In this document: positions 1-8,688 of the stretch, in pieces
Layout of the letters: every line of letters begins with the position of its first letter
How positions within the stretch are numbered: position 1 is the stretch's first letter
NCBI RefSeq assembly: GCF_900130075.1
Contig: NZ_LT671418.1
Location: forward strand, 2,976,001 to 3,040,000
DNA: 64,000 nt
Direction of reading: 5' to 3'
Source of the DNA: Herminiimonas arsenitoxidans
GTDB taxonomy: Bacteria > Pseudomonadota > Gammaproteobacteria > Burkholderiales > Burkholderiaceae_D
Notes under the pieces: generated by a model
What the model saw: the letters and a program-made list of their open reading frames with translations, nothing else
Told to the model about the DNA's origin: nothing
The model's database searches: none
Translations under genes and position numbers: made by a program

Positions 1-569
1 AGTACAGTGCCTGTTGGCTGCAGTATGCCAACAACTTGAAAGGCGGCATCTTCATGTACTTCGCCTGCTTTGGACAAACCGTGTGAGCCAAAGAATTCGG
101 CACCTATCTTCGCGTTGGTGCGCTTTGCTGCCTGCGCTCCGAAGACGGCTTGCATGGGCGCATCGAATATTTTTCCTTGTGCAATCGCACCCTGGTAATG
201 CGCGATGTAATCGCTATTGGTACCAACGATGCGGTAGCCGTGATAGCTATCGCCCAGTGCCAAGGGCATGACTTTCTTTACCATGCGATTTTGCTGCAGC
301 TGCGCTTCTGCGGCCAATGGAATATTGCCGGTTGGCGTATCGACATGATAGATGGATGACAGGATCAATTGCAGTGGCGAACCTTTGGCACCGACAACCA
401 GATCGATACCTTCTGCATCACGCAGTGCGTTATCGGCGAGTTGCGTTGAGGCAGACAGGACGAAAGTCATCATCGCGATGCCGACTGCCATCAGCAGCAT
501 ATTCAAAGTGCTGGATAACGGCTTGTGTCGCAGCGACTTGAGCGCGAGCGTAAATGCGTTCAGCGCCAT
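1..569 (-). CDS. ABC transporter permease, FtsX/MacB type (partial, C-terminus outside window)
   Basis: The first 189 residues of an inner-membrane permease are visible; the rest lies beyond the left edge. The start ATG overlaps the stop of the ATPase gene at 569-571 as TGATG, so the two are translationally coupled and almost certainly form one transporter. The N-terminus is short and basic, followed by one strongly hydrophobic segment at about residues 18-40 and then a soluble, presumably periplasmic, region. This is the usual start of the FtsX/MacB permease family, which act mechanically in lipoprotein or peptide export rather than in uptake. Substrate cannot be told from what is present. 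Family assignment is fairly secure; a specific function such as LolC/E or DevC is not. Confidence 0.8.
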   Translation of the reverse strand, partial: MALNAFTLALKSLRHKPLSSTLNMLLMAVGIAMMTFVLSASTQLADNALRDAEGIDLVVGAKGSPLQLILSSIYHVDTPTGNIPLAAEAQLQQNRMVKKVMPLALGDSYHGYRIVGTNSDYIAHYQGAIAQGKIFDAPMQAVFGAQAAKRTNAKIGAEFFGSHGLSKAGEVHEDAAFQVVGILQPTGTV

Positions 570-1234
570 CAGACGGATACTCCGGGCTGAGTTGCGGATA
601 GCCGTAAAACTTTTGCCTGTGGCAAAGCATTAAGCACGCGCGCATCGTGTGTGGAAATAATCAGGGAGGCACCTATCTCAGCCACTTGCGCAAGCAGCAA
701 GGCGATGGCGGTGTTGCATGCCTCGTCGTCCAGATTGGCGGTTGGTTCATCGGCCAGCAGCAATTGTGGGCGATTGAACATCGCGCGTGCCAATGCCACG
801 CGCTGGCGTTGTCCCTGGCTTAATTGATGCGGCTTTGCTTTTGTCTTGTCTGCTAGTCCAAGTGCATTCAACAATGCATCGGCGCGTACCGTATCGTTTA
901 ACTGTCCGCTGGCATACGCGGACAAGAGAATGTTCTCGTGTGCGTTCAGGCTGGGTATCAGTGCAAGCTTTTGCGGGAGGAATCCTATGGTTTTGCCGCG
1001 CCATTGATCTGCCGCGCGTGAAGTCAGCGACGACACATCGATGCCGGCAACCTGCAAAGTACCTGTTTGCGGTGTCAGAATGCCCGCGATCAAATGGAGC
1101 AAAGTAGATTTGCCACTGCCGGACGGTCCGATGATGATCGCGTGTTCTCCCTGCGCCAGCGAAAACGCGGGAACAACTAAATGGGGTATGTGCGCTCCGG
1201 CATAGCGGTGCGTCAGGTCGGATATTTGCAACAT
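569..1234 (-). CDS. ABC transporter ATP-binding protein, LolD/MacB-like
   Basis: A 221-residue nucleotide-binding subunit with all family motifs: Walker A GPSGSGKST near residue 38, the signature LSQGQ, Walker B LLLADEP and a switch-region histidine (STHD). The length is typical for stand-alone ATPases that pair with FtsX/MacB permeases, and the partner permease starts inside its stop codon. It should couple ATP hydrolysis at the cytoplasmic face to the adjacent permease. The two-gene layout without a LolC/LolE pair or a MacA-type adaptor in view leaves the substrate open. dksA lies upstream behind a strong terminator, so this is probably a separate transcription unit. Confidence 0.9.
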   Translation of the reverse strand: MLQISDLTHRYAGAHIPHLVVPAFSLAQGEHAIIIGPSGSGKSTLLHLIAGILTPQTGTLQVAGIDVSSLTSRAADQWRGKTIGFLPQKLALIPSLNAHENILLSAYASGQLNDTVRADALLNALGLADKTKAKPHQLSQGQRQRVALARAMFNRPQLLLADEPTANLDDEACNTAIALLLAQVAEIGASLIISTHDARVLNALPQAKVLRLSATQPGVSV

Positions 1235-1246
1235 GGTTGCATTCTA

Positions 1247-1285
1247 CAAAAAAACAAAGCGCGCGGATAGTGTGCCGCGCGCTTT
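1247..1285 (-). terminator. Rho-independent terminator of dksA
   Basis: An 11-bp perfect stem (AAAGCGCGCGG at 1256-1266 with CCGCGCGCTTT at 1275-1285) is followed on the minus strand by a run of T (the A-run at 1247-1254). A second, shorter hairpin (GATAGGTT at 1293-1300 with AACCTATC at 1306-1313) lies between it and the dksA stop. Confidence 0.85.
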
Positions 1286-1327
1286 ATTGGCAGATAGGTT
1301 GCGAGAACCTATCGATTCAGACTGGAA

Positions 1328-2284
1328 TCAGTCGCCGTACAGTTTTTGTTTCAGTTCGCGACGTTGCTGTGCTTCCAGCGACAGCGTTGCGGTAGGACGA
1401 GCCAACAAGCGTGGTACGCCGATAGGTTCGCCTGTTTCTTCGCACCAGCCGTATTCGCCAGAATCAATGCTGACCAACGATTGCTGAACTTTCTTCAACA
1501 ACTTGCGTTCACGGTCACGTGTGCGCAATTCCAGAGCGTGTTCTTCTTCAATGGTGGCGCGATCAGCTGGATCGGGTACCAGAACGGTTTCACGCAGATG
1601 TTCGGTCGTTTCGTCGGCGTTTTTCAACAAGTCTTTTTCAAGTTGCTTCAGGCGGTTTCTGAAAAATTCGAGTTGAGCCTCATTCATGTAATCCTTTTCG
1701 CCCATCTTCATGATTTGCGCTTCGGTTAACAGTTCGGTGTCGCTTGCGACTGATGTTGATTTGCTTGATTTGGTTGCCACTGCGCTTGCCTTCAAAACTA
1801 CGGGTTTTTCAATTTTATCTGCGGGTCTGGAGACAGTCTTGATGCTACTGCTGGTTCCGGACCGAGATGCGTCTTTATTCGGTTTTGCTGTCGCGGCTGT
1901 TGTCGACTTGCTGACGGTTGCCGTGACTTTTTTTACTGGGCTCGCTGTCTTTTTGGCTGCCGGCTTTGCTTTCGCTACTGGCTTTGCCAATGGTTTAGCA
2001 CTTTTTACAGCGCTGGATTTTACTGCCGCCACTTTCGTTTTAGCAGTAGCTTTGGGTGATTTTACCGCACTCTTTGCCAGTGGTTTTTTTACCGCTTTGG
2101 CTACTGGCTTAGATGCCGGCTTGACCGCTTTGTTCACGGTCTTGACGGCTTTGCCTGCGACTGTTTTCGCAGGTGATTTTTTTGCGGATGCCTTGCTGAC
2201 AGGCTTTGCACGAGTAGTCGCTGCAGCCTTCTTCGGGGCAATTTTTTTTGCGCTTTTTGCAGATTTTGTGACGGTTGCGTTCAT
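1328..2284 (-). CDS. dksA: RNA polymerase-binding factor DksA with a long histone H1-like N-terminal extension
   Basis: The last 134 residues (185-318) are a DksA/TraR protein, which binds the RNA polymerase secondary channel and works with ppGpp. The coiled-coil tip motif DPADRA is intact (Asp238 and Asp241, matching E. coli Asp71 and Asp74). The C-terminal zinc-finger region keeps the fold-specific context (GEYGWCEETGEPIG, LARPTATLSLEAQ) but has only Cys281 of the usual four cysteines, so it should not bind zinc in the classical way. Residues 1 to about 180 are almost entirely Lys, Ala, Pro, Ser, Thr and Val with repeated KPxAK, AKKxA and KSAK units, as in histone H1 or AlgP-type tails. The whole is one uninterrupted frame, about twice the usual length. 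The tail is low complexity and may vary in length between strains. Followed by a strong terminator. Confidence 0.93.
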   Translation of the reverse strand: MNATVTKSAKSAKKIAPKKAAATTRAKPVSKASAKKSPAKTVAGKAVKTVNKAVKPASKPVAKAVKKPLAKSAVKSPKATAKTKVAAVKSSAVKSAKPLAKPVAKAKPAAKKTASPVKKVTATVSKSTTAATAKPNKDASRSGTSSSIKTVSRPADKIEKPVVLKASAVATKSSKSTSVASDTELLTEAQIMKMGEKDYMNEAQLEFFRNRLKQLEKDLLKNADETTEHLRETVLVPDPADRATIEEEHALELRTRDRERKLLKKVQQSLVSIDSGEYGWCEETGEPIGVPRLLARPTATLSLEAQQRRELKQKLYGD

Positions 2285-2400
2285 AGTCCCTTGTCCTCAA
2301 TGAACTTTCCCACACTCGGATCTTATCGTGCCCTGCGTGCGAGACTCACACCTTTAGCATCACCCAGGCCCTTATCCCCTGGACTCAAAACCACGGTAGT

Positions 2401-3450
2401 TTATACCAAACATTGTTCTAATCCGAAAATAAACGTTGCTTTCGGAAGATTCTGTCCAATAAATACCATTTTGTTGGAGCGTGTTTCGTTTTCGCCCCAT
2501 TTGCTGCCTATGTCTGTACCCATGATTTGGTGCACGCCCTGGAACACGACTTTGCGGTCTGCGCCATCCATCCACAGTACGCCTTTGTAGCGCAGCATGC
2601 GCGGGCCGAAGACTTGCACCAGACCACCAAGGAACTCATCCAGTTTTTCTGTATTGAAAGGGCGATCGCTTTTGAAAACGAAGGCGGAAATATTATCGCT
2701 GTGATGTCCGTGATGGTGGTCGTGATGATCATGTTCACAGTGCGCATCGCAAGCGTGATCGTGCTCATGATGATGTTCATGCGTATGTTCTTCGGCAGCA
2801 ATGAAGTCGGGATCAATTTCCAGCTTGTCGTTGAGATTGAAGCCGCGCAAGTCGAGTACATCGGCGATTGCTACGCGGCCAAAATCGTTGGTGCCTATGG
2901 GCGCGCGTGGATTGATGCGTTTGATGCGTTCGGTCAGCACTTTCAATTCATCGGCACTGACAAGATCGGTCTTCGATAGCAGCAACTTGTCCGCAAAACC
3001 GATCTGACGTTGCGCTTCTTCAAAAGTGTCTAATTGATGCATCGCATGCTTGGCATCGACTACGGTGATGATGGCGTCGACCAGATATTCAGATGCGACT
3101 TCTTCATCGACGAAGAAGGTTTGTGCGACCGGACCGGGATTGGCGAGACCGGTAGTTTCAATCACGACGTGATCGAATTGCAGTTCGCCGGCATTGCGTT
3201 TTTGCGCCAGCGCAGTCAACGCAAGAATCAAGTCGCCGCGTACGGTGCAGCAAATGCAGCCGTTGTTCATCTCGATAATTTGTTCTGTGCTGTCTTGCAC
3301 CAGAATTTCATTGTCGATATTTTCCTGGCCGAATTCATTTTCGATGACGGCAATCTTGAAGCCATGCGGCTCTTGCAGTATGCGATTGAGCAGTGTGGTT
3401 TTGCCTGCGCCGAGAAAGCCGGTGAGTATGGTGGTTGGTATCAGTGCCAT
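2401..3450 (-). CDS. CobW/COG0523-family GTPase, putative zinc metallochaperone
   Basis: A 349-residue G3E GTPase. Visible motifs are Walker A GFLGAGKTT (11-19), the metal-binding CICC (65-68), the ETTG switch (about 98-101) and the base-recognition SKTD. Between the GTPase and the C-terminal CobW_C domain sits a metal-binding insert (222-250) with 16 histidines and two cysteines in 29 residues. In this family such proteins hand zinc to client enzymes under zinc limitation (ZigA/ZNG1/YeiR type). The gene lies 12 bp downstream of a Fur/Zur-type regulator in the same direction, which supports zinc over cobalamin as its context. Client protein unknown. Confidence 0.9.
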   Translation of the reverse strand: MALIPTTILTGFLGAGKTTLLNRILQEPHGFKIAVIENEFGQENIDNEILVQDSTEQIIEMNNGCICCTVRGDLILALTALAQKRNAGELQFDHVVIETTGLANPGPVAQTFFVDEEVASEYLVDAIITVVDAKHAMHQLDTFEEAQRQIGFADKLLLSKTDLVSADELKVLTERIKRINPRAPIGTNDFGRVAIADVLDLRGFNLNDKLEIDPDFIAAEEHTHEHHHEHDHACDAHCEHDHHDHHHGHHSDNISAFVFKSDRPFNTEKLDEFLGGLVQVFGPRMLRYKGVLWMDGADRKVVFQGVHQIMGTDIGSKWGENETRSNKMVFIGQNLPKATFIFGLEQCLV

Positions 3451-3462
3451 GTTATTTAATCT

Positions 3463-3984
3463 TTAGTGAGCGCAATCTGCACACCATCCTTTGATGGTGA
3501 GTTCGATCTCGTGACTTTGGAAACCTTTGCCTAGTGTGTCTTGCATCACGCTTTGCAATTGTTGGCGCAGCGTTGCAGTAGGTGAATTCGACTTGGCATC
3601 GGTGGCGAACAATTTTTCATCGATGTTATCGATACAGAATACTTTGGCGCAACGCGTACATTTGAAATGGCCGTGTTGATGTTGCTGCGCGTGATTCTTG
3701 TCGCCGTGTTCGTGATGTTCTATGCCCGCGTTGTAGCGAAAGACGCGATCGTCGCCGGCAATCTTGTGTGCTAGTCCGGCGTCGGTCAAACAGTCCAGCG
3801 CGCGATAAAGCGTGACGCGATCCATATCAACCAGCTTGTCTTGCACGTCTTGGTGCGACAAGGCATACGGTGCGCCGAGCAAGGAGGCCAATACCTTGAT
3901 GCGCGCATCGGTGGCGCGTACGGATGTTTCGCGTAACTGGCTTTCAGCCAATGCCGGATAGTCTGGAGCGGCGGATTTTTTCAT
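3463..3984 (-). CDS. zur: Fur-family transcriptional regulator, probably Zur
   Basis: A 173-residue Fur-family repressor. The N-terminal half carries the winged-helix region (ALSHQDVQDKL, VTLYRALDCLTDAGL). The C-terminal half has the dimerisation domain with a histidine-rich stretch (HHEHGDKNHAQQHQHGH) and two structural zinc pairs, CTRCAKVFC and, at the very end, CADC. The arrangement and the CobW-type GTPase directly downstream favour Zur over iron-responsive Fur; this is inference from context. A perfect 7-5-7 inverted repeat stands 45 bp upstream of the start codon and is a candidate autoregulatory operator. Confidence 0.8.
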   Translation of the reverse strand: MKKSAAPDYPALAESQLRETSVRATDARIKVLASLLGAPYALSHQDVQDKLVDMDRVTLYRALDCLTDAGLAHKIAGDDRVFRYNAGIEHHEHGDKNHAQQHQHGHFKCTRCAKVFCIDNIDEKLFATDAKSNSPTATLRQQLQSVMQDTLGKGFQSHEIELTIKGWCADCAH

Positions 3985-4028
3985 GATGATGCTGATTCAA
4001 TTAAATAGTATGTTGATTATGCCGTAAA

Positions 4029-4047
4029 TTTGCAATTGAGTTGCAAA
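4029..4047. promoter_or_regulatory. Inverted repeat upstream of the Zur-type regulator, candidate operator
   Basis: TTTGCAA (4029-4035), five-base spacer TTGAG, TTGCAAA (4041-4047): a perfect 19-bp dyad 45 bp upstream of the regulator start. Size and AT-richness suit a Fur-family dimer. I infer that it controls the regulator and the GTPase gene; I did not confirm that it matches a known Zur consensus. Confidence 0.5.
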
Positions 4048-4118
4048 CTGCGTAATTATCGACACGTTTTATGAGCGTGGAGTAGTGATGGGATGCCGCA
4101 GAATGGTGTTGCGGTTTG

Positions 4119-5078
4119 TTAAGCAGGTTTCTTTTTCGCACGAGGGTGAGCGGCATCATAAACTTGCGCCAGACGCTGAAAATCGAGGGAGGTATAAATT
4201 TGCGTCGCAGAGATCGATGCATGTCCCAGCATCTCTTGCACGGCGCGCAGGTCGCCGGAAGATTGCAATACATGCGAGGCAAAGGAGTGGCGCAATACAT
4301 GCGGGTGGACATCGGTCGGCAAGCCTATCGCTTGCGCATGTGCCTTTAGGCGCAGTTGAATGACGCGTGCCGAAACGCGCGTGCCGCGTTCGCTCAAGAA
4401 TAGCGGATGCGGGTCCAGTTTCACCAGCGTATTGCGTATCGCCAGCCAGGACGCAAGCGCATCCATGGCTGCTTGTCCTATAGGCACGCTGCGCATCTTG
4501 TTGCCTTTGCCGGTCACCATTACTTCATGTGCGTCGAAATCTATCCAGCCGGCAGAAGTGTAGCGATTCTCCTGCGCGTAACGTACATCCAGTCCTACTA
4601 GTTCCGATACACGCAAGCCGCTGGAATACAGCAACTCAAACATCGCGCGATTGCATAGTTGCATGGCTGAGTTTGCGTTTTTGCCGGGCCGTGTTTCTGA
4701 TACCAAGCGCACTGCATCATCTGCAGCCAATGCTTTCGGCAAGGGTTTGTTGCGTTTGGGTGCCTTGATGCCATCGACCGGATTGGAGGTGATGGCGTTT
4801 TGTTCTGAGAGCCAAGTGAAGAAGCCGCGCCACGCTGATAATTTGCGTGCAATGGAACGCGCATTCAAGCCTTTGGCATGCAGTTGCGCGGTAAATTTTC
4901 GGATCTGGAAGTGCGTGACGGAAGCGAGTGAGGCATTGCTGTCGCTTGCCGTCGCGTATGCAATCAATTCCAGCAAATCGCGACGGTAGCTGACGGTAGT
5001 CAATGGTGCCAGTTGGCGCTGGCTGATCAGGTTATCGAGATAACCGTCGAGGTAAGCGTGATTGGCTGCAACGCTCAC
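4119..5078 (-). CDS. xerC: Tyrosine recombinase XerC
   Basis: A 319-residue site-specific recombinase that with XerD resolves chromosome dimers at dif. The N-terminal SAM-like core-binding domain spans about residues 8-95. The C-terminal catalytic domain contains the full set: Arg156 (SGLRVSEL), Lys191 (TGKGNK), His260 and Arg263 (HVLRHSFASH), His286 (LGHASI) and nucleophile Tyr295 (TQIYTSLD). It follows dapF and the DUF484 gene in the same direction, the same order as dapF-yigA-xerC in E. coli, so it is the housekeeping XerC and not a mobile-element integrase. It ends in a lysine-rich tail (RAKKKPA). Confidence 0.95.
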   Translation of the reverse strand: MSVAANHAYLDGYLDNLISQRQLAPLTTVSYRRDLLELIAYATASDSNASLASVTHFQIRKFTAQLHAKGLNARSIARKLSAWRGFFTWLSEQNAITSNPVDGIKAPKRNKPLPKALAADDAVRLVSETRPGKNANSAMQLCNRAMFELLYSSGLRVSELVGLDVRYAQENRYTSAGWIDFDAHEVMVTGKGNKMRSVPIGQAAMDALASWLAIRNTLVKLDPHPLFLSERGTRVSARVIQLRLKAHAQAIGLPTDVHPHVLRHSFASHVLQSSGDLRAVQEMLGHASISATQIYTSLDFQRLAQVYDAAHPRAKKKPA

Positions 5079-5086
5079 GATGACAT

Positions 5087-5755
5087 TTAGTCGAGCATGC
5101 TCGACAAGGCGGCGCTGGCAGTTTGGCCGATATTCGTCAGGAAATCGGTTGCCATGTCCGAGGTGAAGCGATGCGCATCAGGCGAGCCGAGTACCAACAG
5201 GCCAAACGCTTCCGGTGCATTGTCCAGACGCAGAGGCAAGAGAGCGACTGATTGTATCGATGGCGCATCTTCCAGCCACGAAGCGGCTTCAAAATCGTTG
5301 TTGCTGCCGCAGAACGGTGTGGTCAATCCGTTGGAGAATAAACGCGAATCAGCAGAAACCGAGGCAGCAAACCATGTGTGGGCAAATTCTTCCGATACAC
5401 CCCACAGACGCAGCGTAACGTGCGGTACAGAGAATGCTTCTTGCAGACCGACAGTCAGCGTGTGCGGCAAATCGACATCGTTGCGCGCTTTCAACAGTGC
5501 GCATGTCCATGTATGGAATTTATGCGCGATCTCATCGTTTTGCTGACCGATGCGCATCAGCTCTGCCAAGCGTAATTCCATGAGCTTGTGCTTTTCACGC
5601 AAGACGTCCATTTGGCGTTCTTGCAGCGACAAGGTGCGACCACCGAGCGGGCTGGATAATTTGATTTTGGACAGCAACTCCGCATGTTCTTCAAAAAAGT
5701 GCGGGTGATCCAGCAAATAGTCGGCGACGGTGTTGGAATCCAGGGGAGCAGTCAT
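5087..5755 (-). CDS. DUF484 family protein (GAF-like)
   Basis: A 222-residue cytoplasmic protein of the DUF484 (YigA-like) family, found between dapF and xerC in many proteobacteria. The start MTAPLDSNTVADYLLDHPHFF matches the family's usual N-terminus; an upstream in-frame ATG at 5851 would add 32 residues that look unlike the family. The N-terminal part is helical and probably coiled-coil (about residues 40-85), followed by a GAF-like sensory domain. The segment LGSPDAHRFTSDMATDFL near the end is strikingly similar to one in the diguanylate cyclase at 57036-58130. Molecular function is unknown. Confidence 0.85.
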   Translation of the reverse strand: MTAPLDSNTVADYLLDHPHFFEEHAELLSKIKLSSPLGGRTLSLQERQMDVLREKHKLMELRLAELMRIGQQNDEIAHKFHTWTCALLKARNDVDLPHTLTVGLQEAFSVPHVTLRLWGVSEEFAHTWFAASVSADSRLFSNGLTTPFCGSNNDFEAASWLEDAPSIQSVALLPLRLDNAPEAFGLLVLGSPDAHRFTSDMATDFLTNIGQTASAALSSMLD

Positions 5756-5867
5756 TTGTCGTGTGATATTGAATAAGTTTGGTGGGAGCACGCCGCATAG
5801 GCGCGCGTTATCTGGCAATGATTTTAACCGACAACCGCGTGCGAAAAACAATCGCGTGCATTAGCGG

Positions 5868-6719
5868 TCAAATCTCGATTTCGCCTTCGAAGACGGTTAC
5901 GGCGGGGCCGGTCAACATCACAGCTGATTCGCCACCTGCCCACGCGATAGCTAATTCGCCGCCGCGCGTCTCTACTTTGACAGGCGTGTGGAGCAAACCA
6001 CGACGGATGCCGGCGACAACGGCTGCGCATGCGCCGGTGCCGCAAGCCAGCGTTTCACCTGCGCCGCGTTCGAATACGCGTAATTTGATGTGATGCTGAT
6101 CGACGATTTGCATGAAGCCGGCATTCACGCGTTTAGGGAAGCGCGGATGATTTTCGATCAGGACGCCGTCTTCTCGTACCGGTGCTTCTTCCACATCGGC
6201 AACGACTTGCACTGCATGCGGATTGCCCATGGAGACGACGGAAATCCAGTAGGTTTCACCCTTGATGTCCAGCGGCCACACAGTATCGTTACCTTCTGCC
6301 TTGCACAGCAGATCGGTGGTGTTGAAGGGCACATCTTCCGGCGTCAGTATTGGTGCGCCCATATCGACGGTAATTTGCCCGTTGGCTTCCAGTCGTGGCT
6401 CGATGATGCCCGACATGGTTTCAACCTTTATGGCGTGTTTATTGGTGAGTTTCTTGTCGGTTACAAATTTGACGAAGGCGCGTGCGCCATTGCCGCATTG
6501 TTCAACTTCGCCGCCATCGGCGTTATAGATGCGATAGCGAAAATCAACGCCTGCGGCTTGTGGCTTCTCCACTACCAGCATTTGATCGGCACCGACGCCG
6601 AAGCGACGGTCTGCCAGATGTTGCCATTGTGCAGGAGTGAAAGCTATGGCTTGGTTGATGGCATCAATCACGACGAAATCATTGCCTGCGCCGTGCATTT
6701 TTGTGAATTTGAGTTTCAT
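5868..6719 (-). CDS. dapF: Diaminopimelate epimerase DapF
   Basis: Converts LL- to meso-diaminopimelate, the last step before lysine and a peptidoglycan precursor. The 283-residue length is normal. The N-terminus [19 protein letters not shown] is diagnostic, and both catalytic cysteines are present, one in [10 protein letters not shown] and one in [10 protein letters not shown]. The enzyme works without PLP through these two cysteines. It heads the dapF-DUF484-xerC group and lies 45 bp downstream of an acyltransferase gene in the same direction. Confidence 0.97.
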   Translation of the reverse strand: MKLKFTKMHGAGNDFVVIDAINQAIAFTPAQWQHLADRRFGVGADQMLVVEKPQAAGVDFRYRIYNADGGEVEQCGNGARAFVKFVTDKKLTNKHAIKVETMSGIIEPRLEANGQITVDMGAPILTPEDVPFNTTDLLCKAEGNDTVWPLDIKGETYWISVVSMGNPHAVQVVADVEEAPVREDGVLIENHPRFPKRVNAGFMQIVDQHHIKLRVFERGAGETLACGTGACAAVVAGIRRGLLHTPVKVETRGGELAIAWAGGESAVMLTGPAVTVFEGEIEI

Positions 6720-6764
6720 GTGTCGATTATAGCTGTGGCTTGCGAGCGCGATGAATGAAAGCGA

Positions 6765-7670
6765 TTAATCAGCTGGCAGTGTGTCGTCAGGGCTGTTTTT
6801 GGCATAAACGCTGGGTTCACCCGGAGGGCGCGTTTTGAAACGTTTGTGCGCCCAGAAATATTCAGCCGGTGCTTCACGTATACGTTCTTCGATGAAAGCA
6901 TTCATTCTGCGTGTGGCTTCGACGATATCGTCACCGGGATAATCCGTCCATGCCGGATAGAAGGTGGTTTTCCATCCCTGGTAGTTCGGCAAGTAAGTGG
7001 TGATCATAGGCACGACATTGGCTTTGGTCGCTGCAGCGATGCGCGCCGGTGCTGTCAGCGTGGCTGCAGGGATGCCGAAAAATGGCACGAATTCGCTATC
7101 GCGCACGCCGAAATCCATATCCGGCAACATGATAAAAGGTAGGCCTTCGCGCATCGCGCGGATGATGGGTTTGACGCCTTTGTCGCGTGATAGCAGCGTG
7201 ACTGGGCGGAAGCGTGAACGGCCTTTCAATAGTGCTTCATCGATCAGCTGATTTTTCTGGCGCGAGTAAATCGTACAAACTGAAAAATGTGAATTCAGCA
7301 CCAGCGCAATGCCAGGAATTTCCAGGCAAACGAAATGCGGACACAGCAAGATGGTCGGGCCGGATTCGAGTACTTCGAACGGGATGCCGGGTTCGACATG
7401 GATCAGACGTTTTAGACGTGCTTCCGACGCCCACCACAAGATGCCGCGTTCCAGTGCACTACGCGCATACGCTTGGAAATGTTGTTTGGCGATGGCTTCG
7501 CGTTCCGCTTCACTTTTTTCTGGGAAGCACAGACGCAGATTGGTTAGCGTCACGTGACGGCGAGACTTCATGAGGATATAGAGCAGCGAACCGAGCGCTT
7601 TCCCTATACGTCCCAAAATCGGCAGCGGCAGCCAGTGCAGCAGCCACATCACAATAATCAGCGCTCTCAT
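6765..7670 (-). CDS. Lipid A biosynthesis acyltransferase (LpxL/HtrB family), second copy of the pair
   Basis: A 301-residue inner-membrane acyltransferase that adds a secondary acyl chain to Kdo-lipid A from acyl-ACP. A hydrophobic N-terminal anchor (about residues 1-25) is followed by the catalytic HX4E motif in LCPHFVCLEIPG and by the conserved DMDFG segment. Its start overlaps the stop of the preceding paralogue by four bases (ATGA), so the two are co-translated. Two tandem family members suggest that one is LpxL-like and one LpxM-like, or that they act on different positions; sequence alone does not decide which. Confidence 0.9.
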   Translation of the reverse strand: MRALIIVMWLLHWLPLPILGRIGKALGSLLYILMKSRRHVTLTNLRLCFPEKSEAEREAIAKQHFQAYARSALERGILWWASEARLKRLIHVEPGIPFEVLESGPTILLCPHFVCLEIPGIALVLNSHFSVCTIYSRQKNQLIDEALLKGRSRFRPVTLLSRDKGVKPIIRAMREGLPFIMLPDMDFGVRDSEFVPFFGIPAATLTAPARIAAATKANVVPMITTYLPNYQGWKTTFYPAWTDYPGDDIVEATRRMNAFIEERIREAPAEYFWAHKRFKTRPPGEPSVYAKNSPDDTLPAD

Positions 7671-8512
7671 ACTTGTTCTCCGGCGGGAGTGACGCCGGCT
7701 GGCGTTTTATAGCGGTTGTAGCTCCAGATGTATTGCGCCGGGCAGCGCGCAATCAATTTTTCCATCGCCAGATTGATGGCACGTGCTTGTTGTTCCGGCG
7801 TATCGCCTAGCGTTTCTTCAAACGGTACAAAGCGAATCACGAAGCCGCGGCCGTAAGGCAGGCGTTCAGCGTAAGACAGAATGATGGGTGCATGACTCAT
7901 AGTGTGCAGCTTGGCTGACAAGGTCATGGTGTAGGCTGGTTTGCCGAAAAAATCTGCCCATACACCTTCGCCGTGTTGCGGCACCTGATCTGGCAACAAA
8001 CCGATGGCCTGGCCGTTCTTCAATGCTTTCAATAAAGTACGCACACCGGATAGATTGGCTGGCGCCAAATGAAGATTTTCACGCGCACGCGCGCCTTCGA
8101 TCAGTGGTTGCAATGCAGACTTGCGTGATGGGCGATATAACGCGGTCAATGAAGTTTGTGTGGCAATGGCTTGCGCAATGATTTCAAAACAACCCAGATG
8201 CGGCGTCAGGAAGATCACGCCGGTTTTTGCGTCCAGCGCGGCTTGCGCCAGTTCCCAGTTTTCTATCGTCGCGGTACGGAGTACGCGGGCGGGAGCCGCA
8301 CACCAGACGAAGGGCAATTCGAGTATGCCTTTACCGGACTCATTGATTGCCGCAGATAAATGTTGCTGATAGCCGGCACGCGTGATGTTGTCTTTCAGGC
8401 GTTTGCGATAAGCAGGAGACGCCAGATAAACCAGCCAGCCCATTGCGATGCCGATCGGATGCAGCACCGATAAAGGCAGAATAGAGAGCAGACGGAAGAG
8501 GGAAACAAGCAT
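7667..8512 (-). CDS. Lipid A biosynthesis acyltransferase (LpxL/HtrB family), first copy of the pair
   Basis: A 281-residue paralogue of the next gene downstream. I choose the ATG at 8512 (MLVSLFRLLSILPLS), which gives the usual hydrophobic N-terminal anchor; the longer frame from 8629 adds 39 residues unlike the family. The catalytic HX4E motif is in TPHLGCFEIIAQ and the substrate-site region LLPDQVPQ is present. It acts at the cytoplasmic face of the inner membrane on Kdo-lipid A precursors. A small perfect inverted repeat (GGTCTT, three bases, AAGACC at 8532-8546) lies just upstream of the start, and metK is divergent. Confidence 0.88.
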   Translation of the reverse strand: MLVSLFRLLSILPLSVLHPIGIAMGWLVYLASPAYRKRLKDNITRAGYQQHLSAAINESGKGILELPFVWCAAPARVLRTATIENWELAQAALDAKTGVIFLTPHLGCFEIIAQAIATQTSLTALYRPSRKSALQPLIEGARARENLHLAPANLSGVRTLLKALKNGQAIGLLPDQVPQHGEGVWADFFGKPAYTMTLSAKLHTMSHAPIILSYAERLPYGRGFVIRFVPFEETLGDTPEQQARAINLAMEKLIARCPAQYIWSYNRYKTPAGVTPAGEQV

Positions 8513-8688
8513 ACTGGCCGTTAAATAAGAAGGTCTTAATAAGACCAAAAGTGATAAGTCTGCTAAGGCAAAGCGGGGCAAAAACTGGGCAAATTGCCGA
8601 ATTTTTTCAAGAGGCGTAAAATAGCACAAAGTAGCAACCGCCGAGTTAATGACAACTTGCGAGGCGGTATATAAATTTCGCTAAAGCG

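Noticed and set aside
1710-2303. A 197-codon hydrophobic plus-strand frame looking like a membrane protein
   Set aside because: It is the complement of the Lys/Ala repeat of the DksA tail; Lys and Ala codons read backwards give Phe, Leu and Ala.
4119-5078. XerC as a mobile-element integrase
   Set aside because: The dapF-DUF484-xerC order and absence of attachment sites, tRNA junctions or phage genes mark it as the housekeeping recombinase.
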